Positions 27,232 to 35,579 of a DNA stretch of 64,000 nucleotides are shown piece by piece; the first letter of the stretch is position 1, and each line of letters starts with the position of its first letter. The notes beneath the pieces are model-generated. The model did not search any database and was not told the origin of the DNA. It saw nothing but the letters and a program-made list of their open reading frames with translations. Source of the DNA: Marinobacter arenosus (GTDB lineage Bacteria; Pseudomonadota; Gammaproteobacteria; Pseudomonadales; Oleiphilaceae); contig NZ_JAHVAO010000002.1 in the NCBI RefSeq assembly GCF_019264345.1, positions 248,001-312,000 of the forward strand, written 5' to 3'. A program made the position numbers and the translations under genes.

Positions 27232-27534
27232 ATGTCTGCATCAGCAATCTATTCCGCAAAAGTCGGGGCGGGTGAAGGTTTCTCATCGCCAGCCCCTCTG
27301 GCTGGCCTGGCCGGCTGGACGGTTTTCAAACAGCAGCAAACTGAAATCTATGAGATTACGCACAATCTGAACCTGAGCAATCCTGAGAGTGACATGCAGG
27401 TAGTTGCCACTTCGATGACGCCCGGAGTCAGTGTGGTTGTAGAAGCCGTTAATGCTAACTCGTTCAGGGTATCGGCCTGGACCAGTCAGCTTGCGCCCGC
27501 TGAGACGGATTTCATGTTCATTGCGCATTGTTGA
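27232..27534 (+). CDS. Hypothetical protein, 100 residues
   Basis: No family recognised. The protein has no signal peptide or membrane helix; alternating hydrophobic stretches (Y-E-I-T-H-N-L-N-L-S, M-Q-V-V-A-T-S-M-T-P-G-V-S-V-V-V, F-R-V-S-A-W) suggest a small beta sandwich. The layout Y-E-I-T-H-N-L reminds me of small domains in phage structural proteins, which is a weak impression only. Strong AAAAAGGAG site ahead of the ATG. The A/T-rich leader of about 210 bases with an inverted repeat suggests regulated or accessory origin. Confidence 0.6.
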   Translation: MSASAIYSAKVGAGEGFSSPAPLAGLAGWTVFKQQQTEIYEITHNLNLSNPESDMQVVATSMTPGVSVVVEAVNANSFRVSAWTSQLAPAETDFMFIAHC

Positions 27535-27577
27535 GTTCGCCCCAAGCCGGGCGTTGGCATAGTGCCTGGTGAAGCCC

Positions 27578-27970
27578 ATGTTTTCAGGTTCGGTTTACGT
27601 TGTTCTGGCAGACTCGCTGCTTGTCCTGCATGTAATATTTGTGGCGTTTGTAGTCCTGGGTCTGCTGGCTATTTATATGGGGCCGTTCCTGAACTGGAAC
27701 TGGGTGCGGAATATCTGGTTCCGGGTGTGTCACCTGATTGCCATTGGTATTGTCGTCGTCCAATCCTGGCTTGGCGTGATCTGCCCGTTGACCACTTGGG
27801 AAATGGCGCTTCGGGACAGGGCGGGAGAGGCCAGCTACGAGGGCTCGTTCGTCCAGCACTGGCTACAATCCATTCTTTACTATAGCGCCCCAGAGTGGGT
27901 GTTTGTCCTGAGCTACACGCTGTTTGGTGGGCTGGTCCTGCTCAGCTGGTTTGTCGTCCGCCCCCGGTGA
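27578..27970 (+). CDS. DUF2784 membrane protein
   Basis: 130 residues with four hydrophobic helices. L-L-V-L-H-V-I-F-V-A-F-V-V-L-G at the start, R-N-I-W-F-R-V-C-H-L-I-A-I and C-P-L-T-T-W-E are typical of DUF2784. Function unknown; conserved His residues inside helices could bind haem, which is an inference. An in-frame GTG at 27569 is an alternative start; neither has a strong ribosome site. Ends 12 bases before the end of the convergent cyclase gene. Confidence 0.82.
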   Translation: MFSGSVYVVLADSLLVLHVIFVAFVVLGLLAIYMGPFLNWNWVRNIWFRVCHLIAIGIVVVQSWLGVICPLTTWEMALRDRAGEASYEGSFVQHWLQSILYYSAPEWVFVLSYTLFGGLVLLSWFVVRPR

Positions 27971-27982
27971 TTGCGGAGAGGG

Positions 27983-29743
27983 TCAGACCGTCACCGCTCC
28001 GGCGGCGGCGTCCGACGCATTGCCGGCGCAGACGACATTACGACCCTCCAGCTTGGCCTGATAAAGCGCCTGATCGGCCATCACAATGGTTTTGTCGAGA
28101 CTGACGTCTTCCGAGTCGCGATTGGCAACGCCCACGCTGATGGTGCAGTGAATGATGTCTGCGCCTTCCTGGATGGTGAGTGCTTCCACGTTCTGGCGGA
28201 ACCGCTCGGCGACGTGACAGGCCTCGGGGAGGTCGGTTTCCGGCAACAGCAGAATGAATTCTTCGCCACCCCAGCGGGCGAGAAGGTCGCCTTGGCGTCG
28301 GGAACTGTCCAGCACTTTGGCGATTTGGCGCAGGATCCGGTCCCCAGTGGCATGGCCGTATTGGTCATTGATCATCTTGAAGTGGTCGATATCAATCATC
28401 GCCACGCACATATCCCGGTTGTTGCGTTTTACCAGGCTCCAGAGCGATTCTGCGACGGGCAGGAAGCCCCGCCGATTGTCCAGGCCCGTCAGATGATCCA
28501 CTTGCGCTTTCCGTTCGGCCGCTATCCGCGCGTGCTGGGTTCGTCGAACCAGGTCCGCCAGTGCCAGCGCCAGCAGCATGGCATCCAGCACCATGCCGAT
28601 GTCCACGGCGTAAAAGCCAATCTGACTGTACGGTAGAACGCCATAGACCGTGAGTGCGGTAATCGAGGCGCCGATCGCAGAGGCGAGTGTGCCCGCGAGG
28701 TAATAGCGAGCGGATGTCATGCCGCTCACCCAGCTGGATATGCCGAGGTACAGCATCAGGGCCGTGAAGATCGGAACCATGGAGAACGCAAGCGTCAGTG
28801 CAAACCCTCGTTCTTCCGCGATATAGCAGGCGGCAAACAGCGCGAAGTAGATCAAACAGATCGCCTGAAGGCTTCTGAACAGCTTGCGTCGCCGAAGTTT
28901 CACCTGCAGAAAACTGGTCGCAAAGGCTATGCCGGAGAAAGCAAAGCAGAACATCAACAGCGGCGGTGCCCACTGTTGCCAGACTACAGAGGAGGGCCAG
29001 ACCAGCGCCATGCCTATGCCGCTGTAGGACGCCGTCATGAACACAAAAGTAACCATGTAAATGGAATAGAACAGATACCGCCTTCGCCGGAGTCCGGTAA
29101 AGAGCATCAGGTTATAGGCGGCGAGCGCAAACATGACGCCATAGACAAAGCTGTAAAAGGCGGCGTCAAACTGTTCCTGATTGTGTCCGGCCTTAATGCT
29201 GGTGAAGTAGAAGGGAACAACGACGGGATCTGAGGTTTCAACCCGCAAAAATAGGCGTGTTATGCCCGAGGGAAATGCGTATTCAGCGGTCGGTACCCGT
29301 GTGGAGAAAGAGCGCTTGTGAACCGGTATGGTGTCGCCGCTTTTGAATCGCCTGGGCGGCTCGCCTGTCGGCATCAGGTAGAAATCGACCCGGTCGAGCC
29401 AGCCAATCCGGACAGACATCCGTCTTGCGATGGGGGCGCCGGTCGGATTGAGGACATCGGCAACTAGCCAGACAGCACCCGAATCGATGCCATTGGCGAT
29501 GACACGGTCATCGGTGCGCTGGAGGACGTCGGGTGTTTCCCCAATGAGGAACTGGATGTCGCCTACCGACAATTCTTCACCCTGTTCCTCGATATACGCC
29601 ATCCGGTGGGCAATGGCGCCGTGATAACCCAATCTGGCATCGAGCCGGGGCACGGTCAGTTCTGCGTTGGCGGATGCGCCGAAAGCGCTGGCCATCAGAG
29701 CCAGCAGGGTCAGCAGATTCAGGAGTGTCCAATACCGTCGCAC
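27983..29743 (-). CDS. 7TM-DISM sensor diguanylate cyclase, copy 2
   Basis: 586 residues with the same plan as the protein at 24352: signal peptide (to about 27), periplasmic DISMED2-type sensor (30-180), seven membrane helices (185-400) and GGDEF domain (from about 415) with intact G-G-E-E-F near 491. There is almost no coiled coil between membrane part and cyclase, unlike copy 1. GTG start with a weak ribosome site. The two copies differ strongly in sequence outside the fold, so they are old paralogues with different ligands, not a recent duplication. Confidence 0.88.
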   Translation of the reverse strand: MRRYWTLLNLLTLLALMASAFGASANAELTVPRLDARLGYHGAIAHRMAYIEEQGEELSVGDIQFLIGETPDVLQRTDDRVIANGIDSGAVWLVADVLNPTGAPIARRMSVRIGWLDRVDFYLMPTGEPPRRFKSGDTIPVHKRSFSTRVPTAEYAFPSGITRLFLRVETSDPVVVPFYFTSIKAGHNQEQFDAAFYSFVYGVMFALAAYNLMLFTGLRRRRYLFYSIYMVTFVFMTASYSGIGMALVWPSSVVWQQWAPPLLMFCFAFSGIAFATSFLQVKLRRRKLFRSLQAICLIYFALFAACYIAEERGFALTLAFSMVPIFTALMLYLGISSWVSGMTSARYYLAGTLASAIGASITALTVYGVLPYSQIGFYAVDIGMVLDAMLLALALADLVRRTQHARIAAERKAQVDHLTGLDNRRGFLPVAESLWSLVKRNNRDMCVAMIDIDHFKMINDQYGHATGDRILRQIAKVLDSSRRQGDLLARWGGEEFILLLPETDLPEACHVAERFRQNVEALTIQEGADIIHCTISVGVANRDSEDVSLDKTIVMADQALYQAKLEGRNVVCAGNASDAAAGAVTV

Positions 29744-29795
29744 TTGGTTTTACGTCCGTTTAAAACTGTCTTCTTAGACTATATGCAAACCTGGG

Positions 29796-30650
29796 TTATG
29801 TCATGGTTCTGGACAGGTTCAGGTGCATGGGATCCAACCGATAATAATCGCAAAGCACCGCGTACACAGCGGGTTGCGTGTCTTTCAGGTATTGAGGTTG
29901 CTGATAGAAGGCTTCTGTCAGTACCGCAAAAAATTCCGCGGGCTGGGTCGCGCCGTAGGGATCCAGCCAGCCTTGGTGGTGATGCTGGAGTGAATGCCTG
30001 AGATCTTCGTAGGCTCTGGTCATGGTGTGTTGCCACGCTTCAGCCTGTCTGCCGTACAGCGGCGGTGCGCCGTCGGCGGAGCCATCCAGATAATCGAGTT
30101 GGTGTGCGAACTCATGGAGGATCACGTTGTGAGCGCCCTCCGGGTTCATGGCACCTTCCTCGCATTCGGACCAGGCCAGCACCACCTGGCCCAAAGAGGA
30201 CGCTTCGCCGGCTCGAATCTGTTCGCTTACGCTCACCACCATGCCATCCCGTTCCGGGGCGCGGACTCGGTAGACGTCCGGATACACCAGTATACTACGC
30301 ACCTCGTCGTATTCGCGGAATGGTCGGGCGAGGATAAGCAGGCAGGCATGCCCGGCAATGGTGATTCTGACACGGTCATCCACGTCGAAGCCGTCACAGC
30401 CGTAGAAGGTCTTTTCAGCGAGAAAGAGTTGAACGTGTTGTTCAAGCTGGTGTTTGAGGTCCGCCGACAGGTTGCGGTAAAGCGGTACCGAGTTTTCGAG
30501 TTCCCGCCGCCATGCGTCGGGAAACGGCTGCTTCAGTCGCCGTTTCCGGCGCCAGTTCTGGTAGAAAAAAAGGTAGAATACCGCCAACGCGATGAAGGTC
30601 ACTGCAAACAGCGCAAATACAAGCAGGGCTGACATTCCGTACGATTCCAC
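29796..30650 (-). CDS. mtfA: M90-family metallopeptidase MtfA
   Basis: 284 residues with an N-terminal membrane helix (about 8-30) and the zinc motif H-E-F-A-H (His179 from the GTG start) followed by Q-L-D and the downstream P-A-E-F-F-A-V-L-T-E-A-F-Y. In enteric bacteria MtfA binds the glucose repressor Mlc and cleaves peptides; here the membrane anchor implies another setting. GTG 30650 is used; ATG 30635 is a possible alternative. Only 52 bases separate it from cyclase copy 2 downstream, so these may share a transcript. Confidence 0.88.
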   Translation of the reverse strand: MESYGMSALLVFALFAVTFIALAVFYLFFYQNWRRKRRLKQPFPDAWRRELENSVPLYRNLSADLKHQLEQHVQLFLAEKTFYGCDGFDVDDRVRITIAGHACLLILARPFREYDEVRSILVYPDVYRVRAPERDGMVVSVSEQIRAGEASSLGQVVLAWSECEEGAMNPEGAHNVILHEFAHQLDYLDGSADGAPPLYGRQAEAWQHTMTRAYEDLRHSLQHHHQGWLDPYGATQPAEFFAVLTEAFYQQPQYLKDTQPAVYAVLCDYYRLDPMHLNLSRTMT

Positions 30651-30700
30651 GCTTATGGTTATGCTGTCATCTTACCCCAAACAATCTTCAGGAGGCTGCC

Positions 30701-31372
30701 ATGTCCGAAAAACAAACCGTCGTTATCACAGGCGCCAACCGCGGTATTGGTCTTGAGCTTGCACGGCATTACGCCGCCCTGGACTGCGACGTCATCGGAG
30801 TCTGTCGTGAGGCTTCCGCCGAGTTGGCAGAGATCGCGACCCGGGTCATCGACGGCGTGGACGTGACCACGGATGCCGGCATCCAGACTCTGACCAGCGC
30901 ACTCGAGGGTCAGCCGATCGACCTGTTGATTAACAACGCTGGCCTGCTGCAGGACGAGAAGCTAGGAAGCATCGATTTCGATTCCATACGCATGCAGATG
31001 GAGGTCAATGCCTACGCGCCGCTCCGGGTTGCCGAGGCCCTGGTGTCGCACATGCCGTCCGGAGGCAAGATCGCCAACATCACCAGTCGTATGGGATCCA
31101 TTGCCGACAATGATTCCGGGGGCCGCTACGGTTACCGGGCGTCGAAAGCGGCGCTCAATGCGTTTGGCAAATCGTTGGCGATGGACCTGAAACAGAAGGG
31201 CATTGCCGTGGCCCAGTTGCACCCGGGTTATGTACAGACGCGGATGGTGAATTTTGGCGGGTTGATTACGCCCGAAGAATCGGCCAAGGGCCTGGCGGCA
31301 CGGATCGAAGGCCTTAACCTCGAAAACACCGGCTCGTTCTGGCATAGCAACGGAGACGAGTTGCCGTGGTAA
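30701..31372 (+). CDS. Short-chain dehydrogenase/reductase
   Basis: 223 residues. Rossmann motif T-G-A-N-R-G-I-G (10-17), N-N-A-G, catalytic Ser in I-T-S-R-M-G-S and Y-G-Y-R-A-S-K with the Y-x3-K pair. This short form resembles the C-factor-like SDR group; substrate unknown. AGGAGG ahead of the ATG. Divergent from mtfA with about 50 bases between, so the two promoters overlap. Confidence 0.88.
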   Translation: MSEKQTVVITGANRGIGLELARHYAALDCDVIGVCREASAELAEIATRVIDGVDVTTDAGIQTLTSALEGQPIDLLINNAGLLQDEKLGSIDFDSIRMQMEVNAYAPLRVAEALVSHMPSGGKIANITSRMGSIADNDSGGRYGYRASKAALNAFGKSLAMDLKQKGIAVAQLHPGYVQTRMVNFGGLITPEESAKGLAARIEGLNLENTGSFWHSNGDELPW

Positions 31373-31471
31373 GGTAGCCCTGAATTTTGTTAGCCGGTTG
31401 TCCCGGGCGCCGGCAAAATCGGGGTGTCCCTGGGGCAGTCCGGCACAGGTAGTATCAACAGGAGTTTGCTG

Positions 31472-31927
31472 ATGAGTCTGGCGATTGCCTTGCACGTGTT
31501 GTCTGCGGTTGTCTGGGTAGGGGGCATGTTCTTCGCGTATATGGCCATGCGCCCGGCGGTGATTGAGGTGGTTGAAGCAAGTCAGCGTGGCACGCTCTGG
31601 TGTCGCACCCTGTCCCGGTTCTTCCGCTGGGTGTGGCTGGCCATCATTTTGTTGCTGGTTACCGGTTATTGGATGGTGTTCAGCGTCTTCGGGGGGATGG
31701 CCGGCGCGGGCTGGCATATCCATGCGATGCAGGGGCTGGGGTTGATCATGATGCTGCTGTTCTTTCACGTGTACTTCGCTCCGTTCCGCCGGCTCAAGCA
31801 GGCAGTGGCTGATAAAGATCCTCAGGAAGGTGGTCGACGGGTCGGCCAGATCCGCAGGCTGGTCGGCATCAACCTGATTCTGGGGTTGGTGGTCATTGTG
31901 GTCGGCGCGGGTGGCCGGTATCTGTAA
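31472..31927 (+). CDS. CopD-family membrane protein
   Basis: 151 residues with four membrane helices. L-A-I-A-L-H-V-L-S-A-V-V-W-V-G-G-M-F-F-A at the start and M-Q-G-L-G-L-I-M-M-L-L-F-F-H later give the conserved His in helices seen in CopD-type copper resistance or haem-binding proteins. No CopC partner is adjacent. GGAG seven bases ahead of ATG 31472. Confidence 0.8.
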   Translation: MSLAIALHVLSAVVWVGGMFFAYMAMRPAVIEVVEASQRGTLWCRTLSRFFRWVWLAIILLLVTGYWMVFSVFGGMAGAGWHIHAMQGLGLIMMLLFFHVYFAPFRRLKQAVADKDPQEGGRRVGQIRRLVGINLILGLVVIVVGAGGRYL

Positions 31928-31962
31928 CGTGTGTCTGGAGTCGGGCAACCGGGTAGCTGACC

Positions 31963-32415
31963 ATGTCTTACATTCGAAAAAAGACCATAGAGGGGCTTGA
32001 GGCGGGTGATAGCTTCACGCTGACTCGCACCTTCACCGAGGCCGATACCGTTACCTTCGGGGACATCAGCCGGGATCATAATCCCATCCATTACGACGAG
32101 CGCTTTGTCAGCTCCAAGAACCTGCAAGGTCGAATCTGTCATGGCCTGCTGGTCGGCGGCATGATTACGGAAGTAGGCGGTCAGATTGGCTGGCTGGCGT
32201 CCGGAATGAACTTCCGGTTTCGTCGACCGGTGTATTTTGGCGACACCGTTACCTGTGTTTTCACCATTACCGAGGTGGATGACAGGAACAGGGCCAGAGC
32301 AGAAGCGGTGCTTTCAAATCAGCATGGAGAGGTGGTGATTGAGGCGTGGCTGACCGGAGTTTTGCCGGGGTCCGGGGAAAAGCAGATTCTGGCCAGCCTT
32401 CTGGCTGGCGATTAA
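31963..32415 (+). CDS. MaoC-like (R)-specific enoyl-CoA hydratase
   Basis: 150 residues, single hotdog domain. The catalytic pair of the R-hydratase motif is present as Asp38 and His43 in S-R-D-H-N-P-I-H. Enzymes of this type hydrate trans-2-enoyl-CoA to (R)-3-hydroxyacyl-CoA and can feed polyhydroxyalkanoate synthesis (PhaJ). No PHA gene lies in the window, so the pathway is not certain. Weak ribosome site. Same direction as the genes on both sides. Confidence 0.85.
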   Translation: MSYIRKKTIEGLEAGDSFTLTRTFTEADTVTFGDISRDHNPIHYDERFVSSKNLQGRICHGLLVGGMITEVGGQIGWLASGMNFRFRRPVYFGDTVTCVFTITEVDDRNRARAEAVLSNQHGEVVIEAWLTGVLPGSGEKQILASLLAGD

Positions 32416-32436
32416 ACCACGTCTTTAGAGGTTGGT

Positions 32437-33111
32437 ATGGCCCGTTTCGAACTGTTAGGCACAGCGATCATTCCCGGTAAGGGAACCCAGCTGCGTCTGT
32501 TGCAGCGCAATGACGAATTCTCCATCAAGATTGCCGGCAGTACCGGTGAGTTGATGAACAGCCGTTTGCACGGATCCGAGGATGCGCTGGCGACGCTGGC
32601 GTGTGAGCGGATTTCCGAGCACCCTGCGCCGCGGGTATTGATCGGTGGTCTGGGCATGGGCTTTACCCTGGCAGCAGCGCTGGCTTCGCTTGGCCAGACG
32701 GCGGAGGTGACCGTGGCTGAGCTGGTGCCGGAAGTGAAAGACTGGAACCTCGGGCCTCTGGGCGCCGCCGCCGGGTACCCGCTGAAAGACTCCAGGGCTC
32801 GGGTTCATCTGGGGGATGTGGTGCAGTTGATCAAGGAATCCCCGGCCAGTTACGACGCCATTTTGCTGGATATCGACAATGGCCCGGAGGGATTGACCCG
32901 AAAGGAGAATGATTGGCTCTACACGAGCGCGGGTATCGCAGCGGCGCAGGCCGCACTGAGGCCGGACGGGGTGTTGGCGTATTGGTCGGCGGGTCAGGAT
33001 CCGGCCTTTACCGAACGGCTCAAGCGCGCCGGCTTGTCTGTGGAACCGGTAACCGTTCGCGCCCACCGGCCCGGCAAGGGTGCAAGGCACGTTATCTGGC
33101 TTGCCTGGTAA
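32437..33111 (+). CDS. Spermidine synthase-like methyltransferase-fold protein
   Basis: 224 residues. The SAM-type fold shows V-L-I-G-G-L-G-M-G-F-T (glycine loop), V-A-E-L-V-P-E-V (acidic end of strand 2) and A-I-L-L-D-I-D-N-G-P. This matches the spermidine/spermine synthase superfamily, but the N-terminal beta domain is very short, so it is probably not a true spermidine synthase. AGAGGT ahead of the ATG, 21 bases after the hydratase gene. Confidence 0.78.
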   Translation: MARFELLGTAIIPGKGTQLRLLQRNDEFSIKIAGSTGELMNSRLHGSEDALATLACERISEHPAPRVLIGGLGMGFTLAAALASLGQTAEVTVAELVPEVKDWNLGPLGAAAGYPLKDSRARVHLGDVVQLIKESPASYDAILLDIDNGPEGLTRKENDWLYTSAGIAAAQAALRPDGVLAYWSAGQDPAFTERLKRAGLSVEPVTVRAHRPGKGARHVIWLAW

Positions 33112-33235
33112 CGCGCCCCGGTGCCGTGAACGACCTTTCAGGTTTACCGTCTGCTTGCCGGCCGAATTCGTTGACCTGGAACAAGGCCCCTCGCGGGCTG
33201 GGCAGGGAGAATGGCGAGTAGAGGGCGTAGGCTAC

Positions 33236-34075
33236 ATGAACACAGTTCTTGTCATTCTATCATTTGTGGCCGCCGGCGGGCTGATCGCTCTCTGGCTTTG
33301 GCGCAAATGTGATCACCGCGCGGATCTGTTGGCCATGGGGCGTCTGGCGGCGACACAACCGCTGCATCCGCAGCATTTCGAACCGGCTATGGTCGACGGG
33401 TTGCCCGAGCCCGCGCAGCGCTACTTCCTGTACACCATCGCTCCGGGGACTCCGCTATACACGGTCGTGCGCCTCGAAATGATCGGCAGGTTCGGCATGG
33501 GGGATAAGGGTAAGCCGAGCTACCTGACCATGGCCGCGACGCAGGTACTGGCCCCGCTCCAGGGTTTTGTCTGGAAAATGTCTGCCGGGCGAGGGCTGAT
33601 GCGAGTGTCTGGTTCCGATACGGAACGCTGGACGCGATTCTGGCTGGGCGAACTCATTCCGGTCGCCCGTGCCGGTGGAAATTCCGACCACGCGCTCTCC
33701 GCCTTTGGGCGATACGTGGCCGAATCTGTGTTCTGGAGTCCGGCGGCCTTGCTGCCCCGGCCGGGAGTGCGCTGGGACCTGGTGGACGAAAACACCGCGA
33801 GGGTGACGGTGCGCAAGGACGGCCTGGAACAGGCCGTTGATGTGACGGTGGCCAAGAGCGGCCAGCCGACACAGGTCAGTTTCCTGCGCTGGAGTGACGC
33901 CAATCCCGAGAAGCTGCATCGATTCCAGCCTTTCGGTGGTTACCTTTCCGAGTTCCGGGACTTCGGTGGATTCCGGTTGCCTACCAAGGTTGAGGCCGGC
34001 AACTTTTTTGGTACCGCCGATTATTTTCCCTTCTTCCTGGCCGATATTACCGACCTGACGTTCCCCGGTACCTGA
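33236..34075 (+). CDS. DUF6544/DUF6920-like protein
   Basis: 279 residues with one N-terminal membrane helix (about 3-22) and a long soluble part. The pattern L-P-E-P-A-Q-R-Y-F-L-Y-T-I, R-F-W-L-G-E-L-I-P-V and S-A-A-L-L-P-R-P-G-V-R-W resembles the DUF6544/DUF6920 family; name from memory. No known function. Convergent with the Usp gene, nine bases apart. Confidence 0.72.
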   Translation: MNTVLVILSFVAAGGLIALWLWRKCDHRADLLAMGRLAATQPLHPQHFEPAMVDGLPEPAQRYFLYTIAPGTPLYTVVRLEMIGRFGMGDKGKPSYLTMAATQVLAPLQGFVWKMSAGRGLMRVSGSDTERWTRFWLGELIPVARAGGNSDHALSAFGRYVAESVFWSPAALLPRPGVRWDLVDENTARVTVRKDGLEQAVDVTVAKSGQPTQVSFLRWSDANPEKLHRFQPFGGYLSEFRDFGGFRLPTKVEAGNFFGTADYFPFFLADITDLTFPGT

Positions 34076-34084
34076 CTCGGTCGC

Positions 34085-34504
34085 TCAGCGCACCACGAAC
34101 ACCGAGATGTCACTGTGCCTGACGATGTTGGCCGCGTTCGAATGCAGGATGTGCAGACGATCACCGATGCCGGGTGTGTGCGAGGCCATCACAATCAGGT
34201 CGGCCTTGGTGTCGTCGATGGCTTCCAGAATTTTGTCATCAAGCTCCACCGCGGTATCCGGGGTCGACATGACCTTGCTGCTGGTCCGGATGCCGTGGGC
34301 CTTGCCTTGCTCCTCGGCGAACTCACGGAGCTTTTCGGAAAGCTCTTCCGGGTTGTGGGCGGCCTGGCCGGGAGCGGTGTTGGTCACGGACAAGTAACAC
34401 AGCTTGGCGTCGTAATGTTTGGCAATGTCGATGGCCGTGCTCAACGCTTTTGGCATCTTGTCGGTGTGTGCCAGATCAACGGGTACTAGAATCGTGCTGT
34501 ACAT
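34085..34504 (-). CDS. Universal stress protein (UspA family)
   Basis: 139 residues. Starts Y-S-T-I-L-V-P-V-D-L and has A-D-L-I-V-M-A-S-H-T-P-G-I-G-D then H-S-N-A-A-N-I-V-R-H. The second part of the ATP-binding motif (G-S/T after G-x9) is replaced by H-S-N, which suggests a UspA-type member that does not bind ATP. AGGAGG ahead of ATG 34504. Confidence 0.9.
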   Translation of the reverse strand: MYSTILVPVDLAHTDKMPKALSTAIDIAKHYDAKLCYLSVTNTAPGQAAHNPEELSEKLREFAEEQGKAHGIRTSSKVMSTPDTAVELDDKILEAIDDTKADLIVMASHTPGIGDRLHILHSNAANIVRHSDISVFVVR

Positions 34505-34603
34505 AGCTGCCTCCTTGTAGTGCCTTCCGGGCAATACATTCGTTTCGGGCGCATGTTAAGCATGGCAGTGGGTCTGAAAGGCTGTCAAAAAATGAGGGCA
34601 TAA

Positions 34604-34629
34604 AAAAAGGCAGCCGAAGCTGCCTTTTT
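34604..34629 (-). terminator. Terminator of the cold-shock gene
   Basis: Stem GGCAGC/GCTGCC flanked by A-tract and T-tract, loop four bases. On the minus strand it follows the cold-shock stop codon by 27 bases. The symmetric tracts allow activity on both strands. Confidence 0.85.
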
Positions 34630-34655
34630 GCGGTTATTGCTTAATCCGTCAAGGA

Positions 34656-34862
34656 TTAAAGAGCAACAACGTTCTCCGCCTGAGGACCTTTCTGGCCCTG
34701 AGTCACGGTGAACTCAACTTCCTGGCCTTCGGCCAGAGTCTTGAAACCACCGCCCTGAATGGCGCTGTAGTGAACGAATACGTCCGGGCCGCCTTCACGA
34801 GTAATAAAACCAAAACCTTTTGCTTCGTTGAAGAACTTAACGTTGCCGGTAACAGTAGACAT
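34656..34862 (-). CDS. Cold-shock domain protein (CspA family)
   Basis: 68 residues, complete cold-shock domain. RNA-binding motifs K-G-F-G-F-I (15-20) and V-F-V-H-Y are intact. Acts as RNA chaperone. ATG follows AGGAAAG by seven bases. Upstream on the same strand there is an A/T-rich, gene-free stretch of about 275 bases, room for the long leader typical of cold-induced csp genes. Confidence 0.95.
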   Translation of the reverse strand: MSTVTGNVKFFNEAKGFGFITREGGPDVFVHYSAIQGGGFKTLAEGQEVEFTVTQGQKGPQAENVVAL

Positions 34863-35138
34863 AGATAACTTTCCTGAATTCAATCTTTAATATGCCGCCA
34901 GACTATCCTCGTGATAGTTGGTCGACGTTGTGCGGGAAACAAAAAACTGGCGGGATCAAAAACAGGACGTACAACTATTAAAGCGTTAAGGCGTCTTATT
35001 GATGAAATGCTTTGCTAAATCTTTCCAACGGCACTCACTGTACTCCACAAACCTGCAGATGCAAAGGAATTTCTTATAAGCACAAACCCGTGGCAACCTC
35101 GGGTTGTGGTGCCGGTCACATCCATAAGGGAGGAGCCT

Positions 35139-35462
35139 ATGAAGTTTATCTTCGAAGTTCGAATGAAAGACGGACACACCGCAGAGGAGTACGCCGACGC
35201 CTGGGTGAGGGCGAGCCGGCTGATCCAGCAGGCGCCCGGTGCCCGTGGCACGGAGCTGCATCGCAAGATTGGCGACCCCGACACTTTGATTGCCATCGCC
35301 AGTTGGGACAGCAAGGCGGCCAGGGACGCCATGGAATCCAAACACAATCCGCGAGTGGCGGAAATCATCCGAAGCGCCGCACCGTTCGTGGACATCACGC
35401 CGCTTGGGGAATTCGACGATCCGGAATGGGTGGTGATGCCGCCGGAGAATTCAGATCACTAG
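35139..35462 (+). CDS. ABM/EthD-like small dimeric barrel protein
   Basis: 107 residues: F-I-F-E-V-R-M-K-D-G-H-T-A-E-E-Y-A-D-A-W, G-A-R-G-T-E-L-H-R-K-I-G-D-P and I-A-I-A-S-W-D-S-K-A-A-R give the beta-alpha-beta pattern of antibiotic-biosynthesis monooxygenase-like proteins. Function cannot be told. AGGGAGGAG ahead of ATG 35139. Confidence 0.75.
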   Translation: MKFIFEVRMKDGHTAEEYADAWVRASRLIQQAPGARGTELHRKIGDPDTLIAIASWDSKAARDAMESKHNPRVAEIIRSAAPFVDITPLGEFDDPEWVVMPPENSDH

Positions 35463-35526
35463 TCATTATTCGGATAGACGTTTGTTTTGACGACATGTTT
35501 GTAGCTGGCAGTGTGTCACGAAAATA

Positions 35527-35545
35527 CCCGTTACATCCCGTTACA
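35527..35545 (+). promoter_or_regulatory. Direct repeat with 10-base period upstream of lipoprotein gene
   Basis: Two copies of CCCGTTACA separated by one T, one helical turn apart, 35-53 bases ahead of the GTG start at 35580. This spacing is typical of binding sites for OmpR-type response regulators. Confidence 0.45.
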
Positions 35546-35579
35546 CTGAGCCCTCAAAATAACAAGCGGGGACTCTGTT

